A DNA stretch of 64,000 nucleotides, taken from Pseudonocardiales bacterium. Its GTDB lineage: Bacteria; Actinomycetota; Actinomycetes; Mycobacteriales; Pseudonocardiaceae. Positions 56,282 through 64,000 of the stretch are shown here, in pieces. Each line of letters opens with the position of its first letter. The stretch's first letter is position 1. The position numbers were made by a program, and so were the translations under genes. The notes beneath the pieces are model-generated. The model was given only the letters and a program-made list of their open reading frames with translations. It was not told the origin of the DNA and did no database searches. The DNA lies in contig JAFATA010000049.1 of NCBI GenBank assembly GCA_019244165.1, positions 1-64,000 on the forward strand. Reading direction: 5' to 3'.

Positions 56282-56829
56282 GGCGTACAGCTTCATCAAG
56301 GCACCGGCAAAGTCCTAGCCCCAGTTTCCGGGCTAGGTCCCTAGCACGTTGACACTTGAGCCAAGTTCCCCGGAGGGCGTAGTGTCCTTCCAGCCTCGCT
56401 GGTCATAAGGAACAATGGTTATCTCTCAAGTAGGACTCGGTTATCTCTCAAGTAGGACTCAAGCAAAGCTCGTGATTCAACTTGACAGTCCCGCAGGCCG
56501 CTGCCATCCTGAATAAACAAAGAAGTGTGCACGCAACCCCCGATCCCGCGCTGACGTCGACCCAGAGAATCATTGACAATACCTGTTAGGTGATGAGGAC
56601 ATTAGGTAAACATATTTCAAGTCATTTCCGACACCAAGCCGATATCACTCACAAAGCGGGCACCCCGAGCGAGGAACACCTCGCCTGATCGCCAACCTGA
56701 AAGCCCGCCAACCTGGCAAACTGGGCCACACGGTCGCCAACGCCAACCTAGTCCGGCTCCGCTCACGCTCCGCCCGGTAACAACCGCTGCGTGGCTAGGT
56801 CCAGTTCTCGCGTTAGAGAGGTCATTCAA
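56282..56829. other. Intergenic region with a 22-bp direct duplication, upstream of the halogenase cluster
   Basis: About 550 bases. GGTTATCTCTCAAGTAGGAC followed by TC occurs at 56417-56438 and 56439-56460 exactly. Preceding ATG (56415) with MVISQV resembles the start of the GNAT paralogues (MVISQA), perhaps a relic. The region is AT-richer from 56400 to 56620 and probably carries the promoter of the following cluster. No gene recognised. Confidence 0.5.
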
Positions 56830-58065
56830 GTGCGCGACCAATACGACGTCATCGTCATCGGCGGAGGCCCCGCCGGCGTCACAGCGTCGGGGCTCCTGTC
56901 AAAATGGGGACGAAGTGTGCTCTTGCTAGAAAAGGAGAAATTTCCCCGATACCACATTGGCGAGTCCCTCGTTACGGGTATGATGCCGGTCATCGAGGAA
57001 CTCGGCGCCGCTCAGATCTTGGAGGAATTGGGCGCGATCAGGAAGTATGCGATATCACTGATCTGGGGGAGCCACCCAGACCCATGGACTGTCCGTTTCG
57101 ATGAAGTTTCTCCTTTCCCCTACGCCTATCAGGTCAAGCGAGCCGAGTTCGACAGCTTGCTGCTGGCTCATACCCGACGACTGGGTACAACTGTGATCGA
57201 AGAGGCGAATGTCCGCGAGGCCCTGTTCGAGGGCGACCGCTGCACAGGTGTACGTTACAGCCGCTCCGACGACGTGATCGACGTTCACGCCCCGTTCATC
57301 ATCGATGCCTCTGGCCAGGCCAAGCTCATGGCTCGACGCTTCGACGCGGTCGGCTGGCACTCAGACCTGAAGAATCTGGCCGCCTGGACATACTTCCAAG
57401 GCGGCAGCCGCTATGACGGACAGGAGGCCGGCAACATCCTGGTCGAAAACAGGCCACCAGGCTGGCTTTGGCTGATCCCCTTCAGCGACAACACCTGCAG
57501 CGTCGGGTTCGTCGCGCCGAGCAAGGACTTTACCGCATCTGGCCTGAAACCCGCAGCGGTACTCTACCAGAGCATCGACGAGTCACGGGAGGTCAAACGT
57601 CTGCTGACCGGTGCCGTCGAGGTGTCCCAAGTTCGGACAGCCAAGGACTGGTCCTATACCTGTGAACGGATGAGCGGTCCCGGCTTCATCCAAGCCGGCG
57701 ACGCGGCGGCGTTCATCGACCCACTGTTCTCCACCGGCGTCATGCTTGCCATGCGAAGTGCCTCGGCGGCGGCGCGCGCTGCCAACGATATTCTCGACGA
57801 ACCAGACTCGGAAGCCTCGATCCGTCAGTCGTACGAGGACGGGTACCGTTCCTTCCTCGACGTGGTGATCTCGTTCGTGCGTTTCTTCTACGACCCGAGC
57901 AAGGAAGTTTGGGATTACTTCGAAAGGGCTCGCGAACTAGTCGACCCGACGGAGCAGCTCAAGGCTCGCGAGGACTTCATCGTCCTCATCTCCGGCCTCG
58001 TTGCGATGCACCCGATCATGGACTACGTCCCCGCTGCTCCTGTTGCCGTACCTCCCTCCGGTTAG
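56830..58065 (+). CDS. Flavin-dependent halogenase-like oxidoreductase
   Basis: 411 residues from a GTG at 56830 preceded by AGAGAGG. FAD motif VIVIGGGPAGVTASGLL near residue 10; GESLVTG; the halogenase-type WxWxIP signature in PGWLWLIPFSD near residue 213; GFIQAGDAAAFIDPLFSTGV near residue 290. This matches flavin-dependent halogenases acting on free or carrier-bound phenolic substrates (CndH/PltM types), although the same fold occurs in geranylgeranyl reductase-like oxidoreductases. First gene of the cluster with the A-T-TE synthetase. Halogenase activity is a good guess, not proven. Confidence 0.75.
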   Translation: MRDQYDVIVIGGGPAGVTASGLLSKWGRSVLLLEKEKFPRYHIGESLVTGMMPVIEELGAAQILEELGAIRKYAISLIWGSHPDPWTVRFDEVSPFPYAYQVKRAEFDSLLLAHTRRLGTTVIEEANVREALFEGDRCTGVRYSRSDDVIDVHAPFIIDASGQAKLMARRFDAVGWHSDLKNLAAWTYFQGGSRYDGQEAGNILVENRPPGWLWLIPFSDNTCSVGFVAPSKDFTASGLKPAAVLYQSIDESREVKRLLTGAVEVSQVRTAKDWSYTCERMSGPGFIQAGDAAAFIDPLFSTGVMLAMRSASAAARAANDILDEPDSEASIRQSYEDGYRSFLDVVISFVRFFYDPSKEVWDYFERARELVDPTEQLKAREDFIVLISGLVAMHPIMDYVPAAPVAVPPSG

Positions 58066-58211
58066 TCGAATCACACCCCAGCGCATGAGCCATGCTGGGG
58101 CGGCGGCAGATCGTGTCCGCGAGGTGATGGGCCATCAACACCCAGCCCAACCAGACCGGTAAATAAACACGCCCCGCCGGGTAGTTCACAGATTTTTTCC
58201 AGGAGAACCCG

Positions 58212-61049
58212 ATGGATACTTCTACGACGCGGCAGAACTACGTGCGAACAGCCGACGAACTGCCCCGTCAACGCTCCTCCGACACGAACATCACCTGGTC
58301 GAAACGGATGGGCGAGCTCAAAAGTATAACCGATCTACTCGTCCATGTCGCCGACACTGCACCGAATGCCGGTGTTCGCTACCTGCACAACCACACGATC
58401 GACAACTCCACTTTCCAGGACTACGGGTCCCTCTTGGACAGTGCGCGTCGAATACTGGGCGGACTGTCCGCCCGAAAACTGCCGGCCCGGAAGAATATCG
58501 TGCTCCTGCTGGAACGGTCCGCTGAGTTCATACCTGCTTTCTGGGCCTGCCTGCTCGGCGGCTACGTACCCTGCCCGCTGTTACCCATAAGGGTTGACAC
58601 AACTCGTTGGGCCGCCCAAATCAAGCACGTCAACGACCTACTGGACAGCCCGCCGTGGTTGACCACGAGCGATATCAACGCCGAAATTCCTACCTCCGAG
58701 CATACGGAGATAGCGATTTTTGACGAGCTATCGGACGGCGAACCTGAGTCACGCATCCATAGTGCCGACCCGAGCGATCTGGCCATACTCATGCTCACGT
58801 CCGGCTCGACCGGAAACTCCAAGGCTGTGATGCTCAGTCATGGAAACCTCCTCTCCGCCTTGGCCGGCAAGGCCGATCGGCTAGAACTTACTTCCGGCGA
58901 CAATACGATGAACTGGATATCTTTCGACCACATCGCCGCAATCGAGGGACATCTGTTGCCGCTGGCGATCGGAGCAACACAGCTCCAGGTCGAACCTCAG
59001 GTCATCCTCACCGACCCTCTCCAGTTTCTTCGGCTAATCGAGACCTACCAGGTTCGCCTCACATTCACTCCGAACTTCCTGCTCGGTCAGATCAACGCGT
59101 TGCTCGACAAACAGCCACATGGCTTCTCGGCGAGCCTCAAGTCAATCCGGCACATCATCTCAGGCGGCGAAGCCGTCGTGTGCGCAACAGGACGGCATTA
59201 CCTCGAACTTCTCAGACCTTTCGGGCTGCACAAAAATACTATTGTTCCGGCGTTTGGAATGACCGAGACTTGCGCTGGAAGCATTTTTTCGCGGGAGTTT
59301 CCTGACGCCGAATCAGGAAAAGAGTTCGCCTCGGTAGGGCGGCCGATAGACGGATTGGAGCTCCGCATCGTTGATGACAACGGCATGCCGCTGGAGGACT
59401 GTCAAATTGGTGAGCTCCAGCTGCGTGGACCCGTGGTCACGGGTGGCTATTACAACAACTCCCGTGCGACCACGAACGCGTTCACGGCTGACGGTTGGTT
59501 CTGTACCGGTGACCGAGGTTTCCTTGAGGCCGGGCGACTCACCCTCTCGGGGCGAAGCAAGGACAGCATCATCGTCAATGGAGTCAACTACTTCAGCCAC
59601 GACATCGAAACCGCCCTTGAGCAGCTTGACGGCGTAGAGAAGTCCTATGTCGCGGCCTTTCCCACCCGAACCGCCGGCAGCGACACCGAGGAACTGGTCA
59701 TCACGGTCGTTCCCAGCCCCAGTTGCGACAGTGAAGCCGACTTGCATCGAGTACTCGTTGCGATCCGTAGTACCGTGGTGATGCATTGGGGGTTCCGTCC
59801 AGCTCTCGTCTTGCCGCTATCCAGATCCGAAGTGCCGAAGACCAGTCTCGGAAAGATCCAGAGATCCGTGCTACGCAGCAGACTCGAGGCGGGCAATTTT
59901 GCCGATTACGCTCAATCAGTGGCCGATTTGATGCTGCGTCAGATCGGCGGGTACACGACGCCTGATGGCCCGGCCGAGGTGGGGCTCGCCGAGATTTATG
60001 CCGAGATGTTTGACCTGGAGCCGGAGACAGTGAGCGCCACTGCCAGCTTCTTCGACCTCGGAGGGACGTCTCTGGAAATACTGCAACTGAAGAAGCAGGT
60101 CGAATCCCGTTTCAGTATCGCTGACCTGCCCATCGTTGCAATACTGCGGGCGCCCACCGTACGCCAGTTGGCTGGTGTACTCACCTCGCTTGATCAAGGA
60201 ATCTCCTGCTACGACCCTCTTGTACCACTTCAGCAGGCCGGTACCAAGACACCACTGTTCTGCGTCCACCCCGGCGTCGGCGAAGTCCTGGTCTTCGTTA
60301 ACCTCGCCAAATATTTCCTCAACGAACGACCCTTCTATGCATTGCGGGCTCGCGGTTTTGGTGTCAACGAAGACTACTTCCATACCTTCGACGAGATGGT
60401 GCAGTGTTATGTAGAGGCTATTCGCGGCAAGCAACCACATGGGCCATACGCGATCGCAGGTTATTCCTACGGCGGCATCATCGCGTTTGAGATCGCTAAG
60501 ATGCTCGAGTTGGCCGGCGAGCGCGTCGAGTTCGTGGGAATCTTCAATCTCCCGCCGCATATACAGAGCCGCATGCACGAAATTGATTTCGTTGAGGGTG
60601 CGGTAAACTTGGCGTTCTTCCTGGCGATGGTCACCAAAGACCAAGCGGCGAAACTGCCAGAACTACTACGAAACGAGAATCTGTCCAGGGATGAAATAGC
60701 TGAGTACCTCGTCGATATGGCGCCGAAAGCACGCCTTGTCGAGCTCGACATCGATCTCGCCAAATTTTCCGCCTGGGTGAACCTCGCGCAGTCGATGGTA
60801 GAGCTCGGCCGCACCTATGAACCCTCAGGCACGGTGAAATCGGTCAGCGTTTTCTACGCCAACCCGCTCCATGGCACGAAAGAGGACTGGCTGAAATACC
60901 AACTCATGGAATGGGAAAACTTCACCCGCGGCCCGAACCGTTATATCGACGTCGCAGGTGAGCACTACACACTGATGGGCCCGCAACATGTGGCAGGTTT
61001 CCAAGCCACCCTGCGGAAAGAACTAGACCGGGCGTTGAGAGGCAACTGA
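58212..61049 (+). CDS. A-T-TE synthetase (adenylation-carrier-thioesterase), arylpyruvate-dimerising type
   Basis: 945 residues. A domain: LTSGSTGNSKAVMLSHGN near residue 195, then NWISFDHIAAIEGHLLPLA, a stretch shared with atromentin/polyporic acid synthetases (such as AtrA, EchA); YYNNSRATTNAFTADGWFCTGD and GRSKDSIIVNGVN follow. Carrier: FFDLGGTSLEIL with Ser near 619. TE: AGYSYGGIIAFEIAKML (Ser near 750) and GEHYTLMGP (His near 917). This three-domain layout without condensation domain joins two 2-oxo acids (e.g. aryl pyruvates) to a quinone or furanone core. ATG at 58212 follows CCAGGAGAACCCG. Base composition is less GC-rich than the core block, consistent with transfer. Confidence 0.85.
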   Translation: MDTSTTRQNYVRTADELPRQRSSDTNITWSKRMGELKSITDLLVHVADTAPNAGVRYLHNHTIDNSTFQDYGSLLDSARRILGGLSARKLPARKNIVLLLERSAEFIPAFWACLLGGYVPCPLLPIRVDTTRWAAQIKHVNDLLDSPPWLTTSDINAEIPTSEHTEIAIFDELSDGEPESRIHSADPSDLAILMLTSGSTGNSKAVMLSHGNLLSALAGKADRLELTSGDNTMNWISFDHIAAIEGHLLPLAIGATQLQVEPQVILTDPLQFLRLIETYQVRLTFTPNFLLGQINALLDKQPHGFSASLKSIRHIISGGEAVVCATGRHYLELLRPFGLHKNTIVPAFGMTETCAGSIFSREFPDAESGKEFASVGRPIDGLELRIVDDNGMPLEDCQIGELQLRGPVVTGGYYNNSRATTNAFTADGWFCTGDRGFLEAGRLTLSGRSKDSIIVNGVNYFSHDIETALEQLDGVEKSYVAAFPTRTAGSDTEELVITVVPSPSCDSEADLHRVLVAIRSTVVMHWGFRPALVLPLSRSEVPKTSLGKIQRSVLRSRLEAGNFADYAQSVADLMLRQIGGYTTPDGPAEVGLAEIYAEMFDLEPETVSATASFFDLGGTSLEILQLKKQVESRFSIADLPIVAILRAPTVRQLAGVLTSLDQGISCYDPLVPLQQAGTKTPLFCVHPGVGEVLVFVNLAKYFLNERPFYALRARGFGVNEDYFHTFDEMVQCYVEAIRGKQPHGPYAIAGYSYGGIIAFEIAKMLELAGERVEFVGIFNLPPHIQSRMHEIDFVEGAVNLAFFLAMVTKDQAAKLPELLRNENLSRDEIAEYLVDMAPKARLVELDIDLAKFSAWVNLAQSMVELGRTYEPSGTVKSVSVFYANPLHGTKEDWLKYQLMEWENFTRGPNRYIDVAGEHYTLMGPQHVAGFQATLRKELDRALRGN

Positions 61050-61083
61050 CCACAGGCGCAGACGAACGACGGGAGAGGCAACC

Positions 61084-62013
61084 GTGCTCACCGGGAAGAA
61101 AATCCTCATCACTGGTGCCACAGGCCAGGTTGCCCGCCCGGTGGCCGAAGCTCTCGCGAAGGACAACGAGGTCTGGTGCGTGGGCCGGTTCGGCGACGCC
61201 ACAGCGGGACAGGAACTGCGCTCACACGGGATACAGACCTGGCGTTGGGATATGGGAACCGAGAGCCTCGACGGTCTGCCGGACGACTTCACATATGTCA
61301 TGCACTCGGCGTTCGACAGGGGCAACGGTAGCGACTTCGAGGCGAGTCTCGACATCAACTGCGGAGCGATTGGCAGGCTGATGATGCACTGCCGGCGCGC
61401 TGAAGCCTTTCTGTTTGTCTCGACCGGCGCGGTCTACGCGTATCAGGGCCTCGATCACCGCTACACCGAGACGGACGCGCTTGGCGGGCAGGCGTTGTGG
61501 TTTCCCACCTATCCGGTGGCCAAGCTCGCCAGTGAGGGAGCGGTACGTGCGCTGGCCAGGGCACTGTCCTTGCCTACGACGATTGCCCGGCTCAACGTCG
61601 CATACGGACCGTATAGCCACGGAGGCGTGCCGATATTATTCTTGCAGAGAATTCTCGCCGGCCAGCCGATTGAGGTTCCCCGGACCGGGCAGAACTGGTG
61701 TAACCCGATCCATACCGATGACATCGCCCGGCAGGTCCCCCTTCTGTGGAGTGTGGCGACAGTGCCGGCACGTGTCGTAAATTGGGGTGGCGACGATGTT
61801 GTTGGAGTCACAGATATGATGGATTACCTGGCGCAGCTCAGCAGGACAGTCGCCACGTACATACAAAAAGACGAGACACGAGAGACACACGCCTTTGACA
61901 ATACCTTACGTAAATCACTAATCGGGGACTGTGCGGTAGGCTGGCAGGACGGCCTTCGTAGGACGCTAGAAATTCATCTGCCCAGCTTGGTAAGCACTGA
62001 CTCGATGCATTAG
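61084..62013 (+). CDS. NAD(P)-dependent epimerase/dehydratase-family protein (extended SDR)
   Basis: 309 residues from the GTG at 61084. ILITGATGQVARPVAEAL near the start, FLFVSTGAVYAYQG, YPVAK in the catalytic YxxxK position, and NPIHTDDIARQVPLL. It could reduce the core product of the synthetase or act on a sugar. Part of the cluster by 35-base spacing. Confidence 0.85.
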   Translation: MLTGKKILITGATGQVARPVAEALAKDNEVWCVGRFGDATAGQELRSHGIQTWRWDMGTESLDGLPDDFTYVMHSAFDRGNGSDFEASLDINCGAIGRLMMHCRRAEAFLFVSTGAVYAYQGLDHRYTETDALGGQALWFPTYPVAKLASEGAVRALARALSLPTTIARLNVAYGPYSHGGVPILFLQRILAGQPIEVPRTGQNWCNPIHTDDIARQVPLLWSVATVPARVVNWGGDDVVGVTDMMDYLAQLSRTVATYIQKDETRETHAFDNTLRKSLIGDCAVGWQDGLRRTLEIHLPSLVSTDSMH

Positions 62014-62049
62014 CGGGCCAACCGTGGCCCTTCCCCGGAAAGGAAAAAA

Positions 62050-63465
62050 ATGTCTACCAACGCTGAGATCATCCGGGCATCATACGCCGCGTTCGCCCGC
62101 GGTGACATCGACGCCGCTATGGAACTGTTCTCTCCCGCCATCGAGTGGACCCATCCCCACGGGATGAACGACCATGGACTCGGCGGAACCAAGAAAGGAC
62201 GGGAGCAGGTTCGGGACTTTATGACACGAGCACGCCCGCCCTTCAGCGAACTTCGGCCAACACCCCACGAGTTTGTCGAATCAGGTGACCGCGTGATGGT
62301 CATCGGAGCGTACCATACGCGGGTCGCTCACAGCGAACAAACCCACAGGGTACCGTTTGTCCACTCCTGGCGACTGGCCGACGGGAAAGCCACCCATTTC
62401 GAAGATTATCACGACACGGCCGGTATTCGAACACCGCCGGGAACCAACGAGGCGGGAATGACTCCGCGGGAGCAGATCCTTCGACTTGGGCTCGGCTTTT
62501 GGAACGCGAAAGCGCTCCTCGTTGCGGTGGAACTCGGCGTGTTCACCGAACTGGCGGTGCAACCACTGGACGCGGAGACCCTTCGGGCAAAACTTGGCCT
62601 ACACGATCGCAGCGCGCGAGATTTCTTCGATGCGTTGGTCGCATTAAGGTTGCTCGATCGAGAGAATGGCTTGTACCGCAACACACCGGCCAGCGCCGCG
62701 GTGTTAGATGAATCAGATTCCGAACAATACTTGGGTGATTTGCTCAAGTTTATGAACAACCTCTCATACCCATCGTGGGGAAATCTGAAACCCGCCTTGC
62801 AGACCGGGTTGCCACAAAATCATGCAGGAGACGACAAGAGTGAGTTATTCGACGTTCTATACGCTGAGCCGGAACCGCTGCGGAAATTCCTGCAGGCGAT
62901 GGCCTCTGGCGCTATGGGCGCCATCCACGCGCTCGCGGAGCGCTTCCCCTGGGAGAAATACTCGAGCGTCGCCGACGTCGGCTGCGCAAAGGGAGCGTTG
63001 CTGTCCCGGGTGCTGCGCCGCCATCCCCACCTCAGCGGAGTCGGCCTGGACCTACCGCCGGTCGGCCCGATCTTCGCCGAAACAGCAGAGCAGTTCGGAC
63101 TCGTCGACCGGATGAAGTTCATGGCCGGCAGTTTCTTCACCGATCCGCTACCCAGCGCCGACGTGATCGTGCTCGGGCATGTGCTGCACGACTGGGACTT
63201 GACGACCAAGCGGATGCTGCTAGAAAAAGCCCACAAAGCGCTGCCCGACGGTGGGACTGTCGTCATCTACGAGTTCCTCATCGACGACGACCGCAGGCAT
63301 AACACTCTCGGCCTGCTCATGAACCTGCAGATGCTGCTGGTAAGCTCGGGAGGCTTCGATTACACGGGAGCGGACTGCATTGGTTGGTTGTCCGATGCCG
63401 GATTCCGTGACTGCTACGTCGAGCACCTATGGGGTCCAGAGTCGATGGTTATCGGTACGAAGTGA
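62050..63465 (+). CDS. SnoaL-like domain fused to an O-methyltransferase
   Basis: 471 residues; ATG after GGAAAGG. Residues 1-125 are a SnoaL/NTF2-like fold (RASYAAFARGDIDAAMELFS, IEWTHPHG, RVMVIGAYHTRV, FVHSWRLADGKATHFEDYHDT). Residues about 135-471 are a class I O-methyltransferase of the acetylserotonin/carminomycin type: VADVGCAKGALLSRVL near 310, GLDLPPVGP, LGHVLHDWDLTTKRMLLEKA with the catalytic His-Asp, and GGFDYTGADCIGWL. SnoaL domains often act as cyclases or hydroxylase-like enzymes on polyketides. Fusion of the two is unusual. Likely tailoring of the A-T-TE product. Confidence 0.85.
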   Translation: MSTNAEIIRASYAAFARGDIDAAMELFSPAIEWTHPHGMNDHGLGGTKKGREQVRDFMTRARPPFSELRPTPHEFVESGDRVMVIGAYHTRVAHSEQTHRVPFVHSWRLADGKATHFEDYHDTAGIRTPPGTNEAGMTPREQILRLGLGFWNAKALLVAVELGVFTELAVQPLDAETLRAKLGLHDRSARDFFDALVALRLLDRENGLYRNTPASAAVLDESDSEQYLGDLLKFMNNLSYPSWGNLKPALQTGLPQNHAGDDKSELFDVLYAEPEPLRKFLQAMASGAMGAIHALAERFPWEKYSSVADVGCAKGALLSRVLRRHPHLSGVGLDLPPVGPIFAETAEQFGLVDRMKFMAGSFFTDPLPSADVIVLGHVLHDWDLTTKRMLLEKAHKALPDGGTVVIYEFLIDDDRRHNTLGLLMNLQMLLVSSGGFDYTGADCIGWLSDAGFRDCYVEHLWGPESMVIGTK

Positions 63466-63487
63466 GTCCGGCTACGAAGTGAGTCCG
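63456..63487 (+). repeat. 15-bp direct duplication at the end of the O-methyltransferase gene
   Basis: TACGAAGTGAGTCCG at 63456-63470 and 63473-63487. The first copy contains the stop codon (63463-63465), so the duplication duplicates the gene end without changing the protein. Confidence 0.9.
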
Positions 63488-63602
63488 ACAGAGACAGACC
63501 GCCAATGGTAGGCTTATACGATGAGTCCCGTCGCATGGCGCCAGATCTGCGGCGTCAAAGCGCAATCAGTCCATGTTCCCACTCGTTAAGGAGGACACTG
63601 GC

Positions 63603-64000
63603 ATGACCGGCCACGCACCGAAGACCGAGTCACCAGTCGCGTTGATCACGGGAGGGGGAACCGGCATCGGCCGGGCCACTGCGGTGCGGCTCGCCGACCA
63701 CGGCTGGCACGCCATGGTGATCGGGCGGCGCGAAACACCGCTGAAGGAGGTCGCCGCCCTGAGACCAGCTATTAGCTACACCGTCGCCGACATCACCGAC
63801 GCCGACCAAGCCCAGCAGGCCGTCAATCATGTCGTCGCCGGCCACGGCCGGCTCGACGCGCTGGTCAACAACGCCGGAATACTCACGCCAATACCGTTGG
63901 ATGCAGTCAAAGTCGATGACCTCACCCGGCTCTTTGACACCAATGTGTTCGCTCCCGCCCATCTGGCCAGTCTGTGTATCAGCCATCTCACCGAGACGGC
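63603..64000 (+). CDS. Short-chain dehydrogenase/reductase, truncated by the window end
   Basis: About 132 residues visible. ALITGGGTGIGRATAVRLADHGW (NAD-binding), VNNAGILTPIPLD, and HLASLCISHL. ATG at 63603 follows AAGGAGGACACTGGC. The catalytic YxxxK lies beyond the window. Separated by about 140 bases from the methyltransferase gene; probably part of the same cluster. Confidence 0.9.
   Translation, partial: MTGHAPKTESPVALITGGGTGIGRATAVRLADHGWHAMVIGRRETPLKEVAALRPAISYTVADITDADQAQQAVNHVVAGHGRLDALVNNAGILTPIPLDAVKVDDLTRLFDTNVFAPAHLASLCISHLTET

Overview
High-GC actinomycete chromosome. Gene order in the middle (ino1, padR, DUF5318, ponA, GT87, rpsF, ssb, rpsR, rplI, dnaB) matches the core block of mycobacteria and other Actinomycetota. 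Secondary-metabolite genes on both sides suggest a filamentous or Pseudonocardiaceae-like actinomycete; this lineage call is inference.

0-2 kb: a TIR-domain gene followed by a frameshifted SLOG-like gene, perhaps a decayed nucleotide-signalling defence pair. 2-11.5 kb: one tightly packed + strand operon for volatile terpenoids. It has two family 2B encapsulin shell genes (HK97 fold with an inserted cyclic-nucleotide-binding-like domain), a two-domain geosmin synthase, a collapsed 2-methylisoborneol (2-MIB) synthase remnant, a GPP C-methyltransferase, a polyprenyl diphosphate synthase, ispH and ispG. A Gly-Pro-Thr-Gly-x-Gly-Thr-Ser-Ala-Ala motif occurs in the geosmin synthase linker, at its C-terminus, and in the 2-MIB synthase remnant; it is the best candidate for a shell-targeting tag.

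11.7-19.7 kb: a DUF2786 protein, a P450, a graspetide (ATP-grasp RiPP) operon with an isoaspartyl-methyltransferase-like enzyme, a Nudix hydrolase, a truncated class II ribonucleotide reductase piece, and a TcmP/DUF5131 pair. 19.8-28.6 kb: a complete - strand hopanoid operon (hpnC, hpnD, hpnE, prenyl synthase, shc, an hpnG-ispH fusion, hpnH). 28.7-34.2 kb: a divergent operon with a PucR regulator, a glycosyltransferase-acyltransferase fusion, a transporter and an SDR, possibly a glycolipid module.

34.2-47.7 kb: the core block. It is interrupted between dnaB and rplI by a short Asp-rich peptide gene translationally coupled to a second RiPP-type isoaspartyl methyltransferase, an imiditide-like cassette. 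47.9-56.3 kb: polyphosphate genes (CYTH-CHAD, PPK2), two paralogous FemAB/GNAT-like transferases flanking a MurJ-like flippase, and a secreted hydrolase. 56.8-64 kb: the start of an AT-richer cluster with a flavin halogenase, an A-T-TE synthetase of the arylpyruvate-dimerising type, an epimerase-like reductase, a SnoaL-O-methyltransferase fusion and an SDR cut by the window end.

Two cross-cutting features stand out: many short direct duplications (9-38 bp, usually in frame), and a small dispersed palindrome-like repeat sharing the core TCCGATTGC...GCTC.GC within several genes.
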